Shown piece by piece: positions 1-5,986 of a stretch of 8,832 bases of DNA. The stretch lies in assembly GCA_964511185.1 (NCBI GenBank), contig CAZEDU010000164.1, positions 1-8,832 of the forward strand, written 5' to 3'. Position 1 is the stretch's first letter. Each line of letters opens with the position of its first letter. The notes under the pieces are model-generated. The model made no database searches. It saw only the letters and a program-made list of their open reading frames with translations, and was not told the origin of the DNA. Source of the DNA: CAZEDU01 sp964511185. GTDB taxonomy: Bacteria; Myxococcota; Myxococcia; Myxococcales; Myxococcaceae. A program made the translations under genes and the position numbers.

Positions 1-213
1 CAGTTCGCCGGCAAGCTCATCGAGTCGGTGGGCCTGAAGGGCCACGTGATCGGCCAGGCGCAGATCTCCACCGTGCACGCGAACTGGATCGTGAACTTGG
101 GCGGCGCGCGGGCGGCGGACGTCACCGCGCTCATCGCGCTGGCGAAGCAGCGCGTGCTCGAGGCGACCGGGGTCGCGCTGGAGATGGAAGTGAAGCGGAT
201 CGGCAGGTTCTGA
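1..213 (+). CDS. murB: UDP-N-acetylenolpyruvoylglucosamine reductase (MurB), C-terminal 70 residues
   Basis: The reading frame is open from base 1 and ends at TGA 211-213, so the 5' end of the gene lies outside the window. MurB is a cytoplasmic FAD enzyme that reduces UDP-GlcNAc-enolpyruvate to UDP-MurNAc with NADPH, the second committed step of peptidoglycan precursor synthesis. The visible part matches the C-terminal MurB domain: AGKLIE, then the conserved G-x-x-I-G-x-A-x-x-S-x-x-H-A-N block with IVN, an A-A-D-V-T helix, and the terminal LEMEVKRIG stretch. In the family the Glu of the E-V-[RK]-x-I-G motif is the acid that completes reduction, and it is present here. The conserved IVN and S-x-x-H-A-N pattern looks more like the Bacillus/Staphylococcus type of MurB than the E. 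coli type. ddl starts 10 bases downstream, so the two are almost certainly cotranscribed. The GTG at 28 is internal and not a start. Confidence 0.93.
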   Translation, partial: QFAGKLIESVGLKGHVIGQAQISTVHANWIVNLGGARAADVTALIALAKQRVLEATGVALEMEVKRIGRF

Positions 214-223
214 CGGAGACGAC

Positions 224-1165
<942 letters not shown>

Positions 1166-1200
1166 GAACGATCGCCAATGAACGGGGGGCGCTCGCAACA

Positions 1201-1227
1201 GCCACAGAGCTGTAGCGAAAAAATTGC
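1201..1227 (+). promoter_or_regulatory. Palindrome plus A-tract element upstream of ftsQ (copy 1)
   Basis: The 16 bases 1201-1216 form an imperfect palindrome, GCCACAG-AG-CTGTAGC, with one mismatch between the arms. They are followed directly by GAAAAAATTGC (1217-1227). A near-copy of the whole 27-base unit lies upstream of ftsZ at 3416-3442: I count 21 of 27 identical positions, and three of the six differences fall in the palindrome centre. This A-rich stretch stands out in a GC-rich region. The structure is not an intrinsic terminator, because a run of A, not T, follows the stem on the + strand. Inference: an operator with an UP-like A-tract, serving a promoter for ftsQ. Confidence 0.4.
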
Positions 1228-1252
1228 TGAAGGATCGAACCGGGGAGACGAT
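1224..1252 (+). promoter_or_regulatory. Candidate ftsQ promoter
   Basis: A TTGCTG box (1224-1229) directly follows a six-A tract and is separated by 17 bases from GACGAT (1247-1252). The fit to TTGACA/TATAAT is only moderate. The arrangement is repeated upstream of ftsZ (TTGCGC, 16 bases, GATGAT), and that repetition is the main support. The predicted transcript would start near 1259 and retain the GAGGGA ribosome binding site (1268-1273) of ftsQ. No other sequence in the 1166-1278 gap looks like a gene. Confidence 0.3.
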
Positions 1253-1278
1253 CGCCGGAGCGAGGGAGAGGGAAGCGA

Positions 1279-2130
1279 ATGGGTTTTGGCCGAGCCAGGA
1301 ACCGGCGTCGTGTCGACGTGACGGCCCGGGCAAGAGCGTTGAGGCAGACGGCGGCCGGCCTGGGCCGCTGGGTCCGGCGCTGCGTGCTCGTCTTGGGCGC
1401 GTGCGCCGCGCTCGCGGCCGCCGGTTCCTTCGGCTGGCAGTGGGCGCTCACCTCGGCGTCGTTCGGCCTTCAGGCGATCTCGTTCTCGGGGCTCAGCCAC
1501 ATTGACGAAGGCGAGCTGGCGAAGCTGGCGGGCGTGTCGGTCGGGCAGAACGTGCTCCGGCTGGACACCGCCGCGGTCGCCAAGGCGATGGGCGCGCACC
1601 CGTGGGTGAAGTCGGTGTCGCTCCGGCGCCGCTTCCCGCCCGCGCTGCAGGTGACGGTCGAAGAGCACGCGCCGGCCGCGGTCGCCTCGCTGGGCGATCT
1701 CTACCTGCTCGACGAAGACGGGCGCCCGTTCAAGAAGGTGCACGCCGACGACTCGCTCGACCTGCCGCTCATCACCGGCCTCGACCGCGAGCAGTACGTG
1801 TCGCAGCCCGAGGCCTCGGCGGAGAAGCTGGCCCGCGCGGTCGCGCTGGTGCGGGCGTACGAAGGGTCGGCGCTCTCGAAGGCCGCGCCGCTGTCCGAGG
1901 TGCGCATCGAGCCGCAGGGCTTCGTCTGGGTGACGGGGGACGAGGAGGTCCGCCTGGGAGCGGAGGACGTGCCCGGCGCGGTGGAGCGGCTCGAGCGCGT
2001 GCGCGCCGAGCTGTCGCGCCGGGGGCTTCAGGCGCAGGTCATTCATCTCGACAACCGCGCCCGGCCAGGCTGGGTGGCGGTCAAGGTTTCCGCGCCAACG
2101 TCCGAGAGGACCGCGGCGACGGCGAAGTAG
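1279..2130 (+). CDS. ftsQ: Cell division protein FtsQ (DivIB family)
   Basis: The 283-residue protein has the FtsQ layout: a basic cytoplasmic N-terminus (about 1-33, many Arg), one hydrophobic membrane segment (about 34-56), a POTRA domain (about 61-130, from the FxxxxIxFSGLSHIDEGEL region to the VTVEEHAP stretch), and a periplasmic FtsQ/DivIB beta domain (about 134-270). The segment GVSVGQNVLRLDT followed by HPWVKSVSLRRRFP is typical of the POTRA domain of this family. FtsQ joins FtsB and FtsL in a subcomplex that links the cytoplasmic Z-ring to septal peptidoglycan synthesis. The ATG at 1279 is preceded by a purine-rich ribosome binding site (GAGGGA 1268-1273). ftsA follows after 40 bases. 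Identity rests on architecture and on position between ddl and ftsA, because FtsQ sequences are poorly conserved. Confidence 0.92.
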   Translation: MGFGRARNRRRVDVTARARALRQTAAGLGRWVRRCVLVLGACAALAAAGSFGWQWALTSASFGLQAISFSGLSHIDEGELAKLAGVSVGQNVLRLDTAAVAKAMGAHPWVKSVSLRRRFPPALQVTVEEHAPAAVASLGDLYLLDEDGRPFKKVHADDSLDLPLITGLDREQYVSQPEASAEKLARAVALVRAYEGSALSKAAPLSEVRIEPQGFVWVTGDEEVRLGAEDVPGAVERLERVRAELSRRGLQAQVIHLDNRARPGWVAVKVSAPTSERTAATAK

Positions 2131-2170
2131 GCGCCTGGCACGAGAGTGCGAGGCTGGAGGCGACAAAGTC

Positions 2171-3403
2171 ATGGCAAGCAAGAGGGGCGGAGAGATCATC
2201 GTCGGCTTGGACATCGGCACGACGAAGATCTGCGCGATCGTCGGTGAGCTCACCGAGACGGGCATCGACATCATTGGCATTGGCACCCACCCTTCGAAGG
2301 GGCTGCGCAAGGGCGTGGTGGTGAACATCGAGGCGACGGTGGCCTCGATTCGCCGCGCCATCGAAGAGGCCGAGCTGATGGCGGGCGCCGAGATCAGCCA
2401 CGTGTACACGGGCATCGCCGGCGGGCACATCAAGGGCTTCAACAGCCAGGGCATCGTGGCGGTGAAGGACAAGGAAGTGCGCGACGCCGACATCGCGCGC
2501 GTCATCGACGCCGCGAAGGCGGTGGCGATCCCGCTCGACCGCGAGGTCATCCACGTGCTCCCGCAGGAGTTCATCGTCGACGACCAGGGCGGCATCAAGG
2601 AGCCGCTCGGCATGGCCGGGGTCCGCCTCGAGGCGAAGGTGCACATCGTGACCGGCGCGGTGTCGTCGGCGCAGAACATCGTCAAGTGCGCCAACCGCAC
2701 CGGCCTCAACGTCGCCGACATCGTGCTGCAGCCGCTCGCCTCGAGCGAGGCCGTCCTCTCGGACGACGAGAAGGAGCTCGGCGTGTGCCTGGTCGACATC
2801 GGCGGCGGCACCACCGACATCGCCATCTTCGCGGGCGGGTCGATCGTCCACACCGCGGTCATCGCGCTGGGCGGCAACAACCTGACCTCGGACATCGCCA
2901 TTGGCCTGCGCACCCCGGCGCACGAGGCCGAGCGCATCAAGCAGAAGTACGGCTGCGCGCTGGCGTCGATGGTGAGCAAGGACGAGACCATCGAGGTGCC
3001 GTCGGTGGGCGGCCGCCAGCCGCGCGTCCTGGGCCGGCAGATCCTCTGCGAGATCCTCGAGCCGCGGGTGGAGGAGATCTTCCAGCTCGTGCAGCGGGAG
3101 ATTCAGAAGTGCGGCTTCGAGGACCTGCTCGCCTCGGGGGTGGTCATCACCGGCGGCTCGACGCTGCTCGCCGGCATGGCCGAGCTGGCCGAAGAGGTGC
3201 TGGGCTTCCCGGTGCGGCGGGGCATGCCGCGCGGCATCGGCGGCCTGGTCGACGTGGTGAAGAGCCCGATGTACGCGACCGGCGTGGGCCTGGTCGTCTA
3301 CGGGGCCAAGCACCAGGACCGGCGGATGTTCCGCATCCGCGAAGAGAACGTCTACAAGAAGGTCAAAGGCCGTATGCGGGAGTGGCTGGAAGAGATATTC
3401 TAG
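2171..3403 (+). CDS. ftsA: Cell division protein FtsA (actin-like Z-ring membrane anchor)
   Basis: This 410-residue protein matches the normal FtsA length. FtsA is an actin-family ATP-binding protein that polymerises under the membrane, tethers FtsZ and recruits later divisome proteins. Visible motifs are the first phosphate loop VGLDIGTTKIC (11-21), the FtsA-specific 1C/SHS2 insertion (about 86-166, including VIHVLPQEF and GVRLEAKVHIVTG), the second phosphate loop VDIGGGTTDIAIF (208-220) and the adenosine motif GVVITGGSTLLAG (323-335). The last 15 residues (KVKGRMREWLEEIF region) form the expected amphipathic membrane-targeting helix, so the protein is complete at its C-terminus. The ATG at 2171 follows GGAGG (2156-2160) at a rather long 10-base spacing. 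It is separated from ftsQ by only 40 bases and is presumably cotranscribed with it. Confidence 0.97.
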   Translation: MASKRGGEIIVGLDIGTTKICAIVGELTETGIDIIGIGTHPSKGLRKGVVVNIEATVASIRRAIEEAELMAGAEISHVYTGIAGGHIKGFNSQGIVAVKDKEVRDADIARVIDAAKAVAIPLDREVIHVLPQEFIVDDQGGIKEPLGMAGVRLEAKVHIVTGAVSSAQNIVKCANRTGLNVADIVLQPLASSEAVLSDDEKELGVCLVDIGGGTTDIAIFAGGSIVHTAVIALGGNNLTSDIAIGLRTPAHEAERIKQKYGCALASMVSKDETIEVPSVGGRQPRVLGRQILCEILEPRVEEIFQLVQREIQKCGFEDLLASGVVITGGSTLLAGMAELAEEVLGFPVRRGMPRGIGGLVDVVKSPMYATGVGLVVYGAKHQDRRMFRIREENVYKKVKGRMREWLEEIF

Positions 3404-3415
3404 GAGCCGCCTTGC

Positions 3416-3442
3416 GCTACAGCCGTGTAGCCAAAAACTTGC
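3416..3442 (+). promoter_or_regulatory. Palindrome plus A-tract element upstream of ftsZ (copy 2)
   Basis: The palindrome GCTACA-GCCG-TGTAGC (3416-3431) has perfect 6-base arms and begins 13 bases after the ftsA stop. It is followed by CAAAAACTTGC (3432-3442). The unit is a near-copy of 1201-1227 upstream of ftsQ, with the same 16-base palindrome length, the same distance to the A-tract and the same TTGC end. The stem is followed by A residues rather than T, so it is a poor intrinsic terminator. Inference: a protein-binding site shared by the ftsQ and ftsZ control regions. Confidence 0.42.
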
Positions 3443-3466
3443 GCCGATCGGGAGCGGGCCGATGAT
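3439..3466 (+). promoter_or_regulatory. Candidate ftsZ promoter
   Basis: TTGCGC (3439-3444) lies just after the A-tract, followed by a 16-base spacer and GATGAT (3461-3466, four of six matches to TATAAT). The palindrome centre would sit about 50 bases upstream of the predicted start near 3473, a position more typical of an activator than of a repressor. Extra expression of ftsZ relative to ftsA from its own promoter is common in bacteria. The FtsZ ribosome binding site (GAGGGAG 3506-3512) would be kept in the transcript. Confidence 0.32.
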
Positions 3467-3518
3467 GGCCTTCGCCGCGTTCCGCTTCGGCCGCTGGCCC
3501 AATCTGAGGGAGCCCTGA
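3462..3518 (+). other. Possible 18-codon leader ORF overlapping the ftsZ start
   Basis: A frame beginning ATGATG at 3462 reads MMAFAAFRFGRWPNLREP and stops at TGA 3516-3518, so its stop overlaps the ftsZ ATG (3518) in a TGATG arrangement. GGGAG (3450-3454) lies seven bases before its first ATG. If translated from transcripts running through from ftsA, it could couple translation to ftsZ. It is too short to judge coding character. It also conflicts with the candidate promoter at 3439-3466, whose transcripts would start after its ATG. A chance ORF is quite possible. Confidence 0.18.
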
Positions 3519-4783
3519 TGGATATCTACGAGCAGTCGAAGCAGGCGGCGAAGATCCGGGTCGTGGGCGTGGGCGGCGGCGGCTGCAACGCCGTCAACAC
3601 GATGATCGCGGCGAACTTGGACCGCGTGGACTTCATCGCCGCGAACACGGACATCCAGGCGCTCGCGCACAACAAGGCGCCGACCAAGATTCAAATCGGC
3701 ACCACGCTGACCAAGGGCCTGGGCGCCGGCGCGAACCCCGAGATCGGCCGTGAGGCGGCGCTCGAGTCGAAGGAGCAGATCGCCGCGCACATCGACGGGG
3801 CCGACATGGTGTTCGTCACCGCCGGGATGGGCGGCGGCACCGGCACCGGCGCGGCGCCGATCATCGCCGACATCGCCAAGAGCCTGGGCGCGCTCACCAT
3901 CGGCGTGGTCACCAAGCCGTTCCTCTTCGAGGGCAACAAGCGCCGCAAGCAGGCGGAGCAGGGGCTGGTGGAGCTGAAGGCGGCGGTCGACACGTTGATC
4001 ACCATTCCGAACCAGCGGCTGCTCACGCTCTCGCACGAGCCGATGCCGCTGCTCGAGAGCTTCAAGCGCGCCGACGAGGTGCTGCTCAACGCGGTGCAGG
4101 GCATCAGCGACCTGATTCAGTTCCACGGCTACATCAACGTCGACTTCGCCGACGTGAAGACCATCATGAGCGACAAGGGCATCGCGCTGATGGGCACCGG
4201 CCGCTCGACCGGTGAGAAGCGCGCGGTGATGGCGATGCAGCAGGCGATTTCCAGCCCGCTGCTCGAGGACGTGCAGATCGACGGCGCCACCGGGCTGCTC
4301 ATCAACATCACCGGCGGCCGCGACATGACGCTGCAAGAGGTGAACGAGGCGCTCTCCTTGGTGCACGACGCCGCCGACGCCGAGGCCGAGATCATCTTCG
4401 GCTCGCTCATCGACGAGAACATCAAGGACGAGGTGAAGATCACCATCATCGCGACCGGCTTCGTGCACCGCGAGACCAAGCGCGCGCCGATGCAGCCGGT
4501 GCAGATGCCGCTGCCCCGCGCGTCGATGCCGTCGGTGGTCGCCGCGCCCGCACCGGCCGAGTACGCGCCGGTCCGCGCCGCGCCGAGCGTGCCGCCGCCC
4601 ACCGCGCAGGAGATCGCGTCGCTGGTGCCGCAGAAGCCCCAGGGCGTCCGCCCCTACGCCGCCGAGCCGCGGCCCGTCTCCAGCCCGCGCGCCGGCGTGC
4701 TCAAGGACACGCTGCCGCTGGACGAAGACCAGTTCGACATCCCGACGTTCCTGCGCCGCCAGGGACAAACCGACCTGCCCTAA
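3518..4783 (+). CDS. ftsZ: Cell division protein FtsZ (tubulin-like GTPase)
   Basis: The 421-residue protein is full length. FtsZ polymerises with GTP into the Z-ring at the division site. The N-terminal nucleotide domain shows VGVGGGGCNAVN (16-27), NTDIQAL (43-49), the tubulin signature GGGTGTG (105-111) and TKPFLFEG (132-139). The T7 loop NVDFADVKTIM (207-217) carries the residues N207, D209 and D212 that complete the GTPase site of the neighbouring subunit. After the globular core (to about 316) comes a Pro/Ala-rich flexible linker of about 80 residues. The conserved C-terminal peptide DQFDIPTFLRRQ (404-415) follows and binds FtsA and other partners, then a six-residue tail. The ATG at 3518 follows GAGGGAG (3506-3512) at five bases. 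The 114-base gap after ftsA carries its own candidate control element. ftsZ is the last gene of the cluster and converges on a - strand gene. Confidence 0.98.
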   Translation: MDIYEQSKQAAKIRVVGVGGGGCNAVNTMIAANLDRVDFIAANTDIQALAHNKAPTKIQIGTTLTKGLGAGANPEIGREAALESKEQIAAHIDGADMVFVTAGMGGGTGTGAAPIIADIAKSLGALTIGVVTKPFLFEGNKRRKQAEQGLVELKAAVDTLITIPNQRLLTLSHEPMPLLESFKRADEVLLNAVQGISDLIQFHGYINVDFADVKTIMSDKGIALMGTGRSTGEKRAVMAMQQAISSPLLEDVQIDGATGLLINITGGRDMTLQEVNEALSLVHDAADAEAEIIFGSLIDENIKDEVKITIIATGFVHRETKRAPMQPVQMPLPRASMPSVVAAPAPAEYAPVRAAPSVPPPTAQEIASLVPQKPQGVRPYAAEPRPVSSPRAGVLKDTLPLDEDQFDIPTFLRRQGQTDLP

Positions 4784-4784
4784 A

Positions 4785-4797
4785 GGGGACCGTCCCC
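4785..4797. repeat. Short GGGGA/TCCCC palindrome between convergent genes
   Basis: GGGGA (4785-4789) and TCCCC (4793-4797) form a compact inverted repeat that fills nearly all of the 15 bases between the ftsZ stop (4781-4783) and the stop of the - strand gene (4799-4801). No T-run follows on either strand, so it is not a standard intrinsic terminator. The stem is short but all G/C apart from one A-T pair, and could weakly insulate the two convergent transcripts or protect their 3' ends. Confidence 0.35.
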
Positions 4798-4798
4798 G

Positions 4799-5503
4799 CT
4801 AAGCCGCGTTGCGGTACTTGAACATGCGCTGGCGGTGTGAGGAGCCGCTCAGCTCCTGAAACAGGTAGCCGCGGAAGATCATGAACAGATGCAAGAGCGC
4901 GCCCGCGGCGAGCGCCAGCGCGATCGCGACCGGGTTGAGCGAGAGGGCTCCCTGCGCGAGCGGAAGGAAGAGCAAATAGATCGCCGCGGTGATCGGCACG
5001 TTGGGAATGAACCATTCGATCCAGTGCTCCTGGAGGAACCGAATGCTCTCGCCGATGGTCTGCAAGCCCTGCCGCGTCCCCCGCAGATAGATCACCTCCG
5101 GCGCCGGGTTGAGCAGCACCAGGGTCGCGATGTTGAGGAAGAACAGGGCCTGCGGCGAGGCCCTGAGGACCAGGCTCAATATCCACAGGATGAAGTACAC
5201 GCCCATCACGGACCAGAAGTAGGCGCCCAGGCTCTTCTTGAGCTCCTGCAGCGAGACCTTCGAGCGCGCCACCACCTCGCCTACGAAGTAGAGGTAGCAG
5301 CTCAGGAGCGCCGTGCGGATCAGCCCCGCGACGATGCCGCCCACCTGGATGCTCATCGACTGCACGGCGAGCTGGACCGCCAGCGCGAACGCGACCAGCA
5401 AGGGGGCCGGGAGCAGCAGCGTCCAGGCGTTCTTGGCGATGGCTTGGAACGCCCGGACCAGGCAGGAGAAGTAGAGCCGGGCGTAGACGACGACCACTTT
5501 CAT
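4799..5503 (-). CDS. Polytopic membrane protein of unknown function
   Basis: I do not recognise the family of this 234-residue protein. It has about six hydrophobic segments, near residues 26-46, 55-77, 94-113, 117-135, 166-185 and 191-211. A short N-terminal amphipathic stretch precedes them and a basic tail (SSHRQRMFKYRNAA) follows. There is no cleavable signal peptide and no obvious catalytic motif. A loop around 79-93 is charged, and a helix around 142-163 (RGTRQGLQTIGESIRFLQEHW) sits between the fourth and fifth segments, a pattern seen in several families of uncharacterised integral membrane proteins. The gene starts at ATG (5503-5501) nine bases after the small upstream gene, so the two probably form an operon. 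Its ribosome binding site is weak, which fits translation coupled to the upstream gene. It converges on ftsZ, so there is no reason to assume a role in division. Confidence 0.82.
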   Translation of the reverse strand: MKVVVVYARLYFSCLVRAFQAIAKNAWTLLLPAPLLVAFALAVQLAVQSMSIQVGGIVAGLIRTALLSCYLYFVGEVVARSKVSLQELKKSLGAYFWSVMGVYFILWILSLVLRASPQALFFLNIATLVLLNPAPEVIYLRGTRQGLQTIGESIRFLQEHWIEWFIPNVPITAAIYLLFLPLAQGALSLNPVAIALALAAGALLHLFMIFRGYLFQELSGSSHRQRMFKYRNAA

Positions 5504-5512
5504 GCGGCGGTG

Positions 5513-5890
5513 CTATTCGCCTCGCAGGCGCGCGAGGTAGTGGCCGGTGCGGTGCGTGAGCTCATTGGTCCGGTCGAGCAGCGCGTCGAGCTCGCGGTAG
5601 ACCGCGTCGATCTTCACCGGGGTCTTGGGGGCGGGGACGTCGCCGCGATCGCCGAGCTGGTTGATCAACGCCACCACGCGCAGCAGGTGTTGGTGCGCGA
5701 GCAGCAGGTCGCGGCCCGCCTTCGCGCCCCGGCGGGTGAAGAGCGCGCCGCTGGTGTACAGCCGGCCGATCGCCTGGCGGTTCGACGCGAGCACCGCGTG
5801 GATTTTCTCCTGGTAGATCGAGAGCCGGCGCCGGGCGCGCACGTCGCTCAACTGAATGACGGCTGCCTGGGGTGGGGTCTGCTTCGACAC
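5513..5890 (-). CDS. Small basic protein of unknown function, probable leaderless GTG start
   Basis: The 125-residue protein begins MSKQTPPQAAVIQLSDVR if read from GTG at 5890. The open frame extends further upstream on the - strand, but only as the antisense of the biotin carboxylase gene, so that extension is not credible. It is rich in Arg, Lys and His and appears mostly helical: about 18-40 (RARRRLSIYQEKIHAVLASN), about 55-80, and about 91-122 after a Pro-rich turn (VPAPKTP). There is no signal peptide or membrane segment, so it should be cytoplasmic. I do not recognise a family. No Shine-Dalgarno sequence precedes the GTG, but a TACCTT box lies six bases upstream, with TTGCGA 18 bases further, so a leaderless transcript is likely. 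This supports the start chosen. The membrane-protein gene follows nine bases after its stop. Confidence 0.72.
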   Translation of the reverse strand: MSKQTPPQAAVIQLSDVRARRRLSIYQEKIHAVLASNRQAIGRLYTSGALFTRRGAKAGRDLLLAHQHLLRVVALINQLGDRGDVPAPKTPVKIDAVYRELDALLDRTNELTHRTGHYLARLRGE

Positions 5891-5896
5891 GCGCGG

Positions 5897-5926
5897 AAGG
5901 TACGCCAGCGCGCCGGCGGATCGCAA
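5897..5926 (-). promoter_or_regulatory. Candidate leaderless promoter for the 5513-5890 gene
   Basis: On the - strand TTGCGA (bases 5926-5921) is followed after 18 bases by TACCTT (5902-5897). The -10-like box ends six bases before the GTG start at 5890, so transcription would start at or next to the first codon. The lack of any ribosome binding site in between agrees with a leaderless mRNA. The -35-like box is also the left arm of the palindrome at 5921-5936. Confidence 0.38.
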
Positions 5927-5936
5927 CGGTTTGCGA
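5921..5936. promoter_or_regulatory. Perfect palindrome in the divergent promoter region, candidate operator
   Basis: TCGCAA-CGGT-TTGCGA is a perfect 6-base inverted repeat with a 4-base spacer, near the middle of the 96-base region between the divergent starts at 5890 and 5987. The left arm coincides with the -35-like box of the - strand promoter, and the right arm ends 12 bases before the + strand -35-like box (5949). That placement suits a dimeric regulator that represses the - strand gene and could also affect the carboxylase operon. No regulator gene is in the window. Confidence 0.38.
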
Positions 5937-5948
5937 CGCCATCTGATC

Positions 5949-5977
5949 TTGTTGCCCGAGGAGGCGGCGGCTAGTTT
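5949..5977 (+). promoter_or_regulatory. Candidate leaderless promoter for the biotin carboxylase operon
   Basis: TTGTTG (5949-5954), a 17-base spacer and TAGTTT (5972-5977) lie just before the ATG at 5987, so the expected transcript start (about 5984) is within a few bases of the start codon. The only Shine-Dalgarno-like sequence, GAGGAGG (5958-5964), is 22 bases from the ATG, too far to serve it, and would lie upstream of the predicted transcript start. Both facts point to a leaderless mRNA. Confidence 0.38.
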
Positions 5978-5986
5978 CCCCCACCC

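Noticed and set aside
1201..1223. Hairpin followed by six A residues as a rho-independent terminator after ddl
   Set aside because: On the + strand the stem is followed by A, not T, and on the - strand the T-run precedes the stem. Neither orientation makes a terminator, and the copy near ftsZ argues for a regulatory site.
1168..1256. Direct repeat ACGATCGCC at 1168-1176 and 1248-1256
   Set aside because: CGATCG-containing words occur repeatedly in this window, including inside genes (for example near 5645 and 5765), so the repeat is probably compositional.
2138..2149. Inverted repeat GCAC-GAGA-GTGC between ftsQ and ftsA
   Set aside because: The arms are only four bases and are expected by chance in GC-rich sequence; no associated T-run or promoter boxes were seen.
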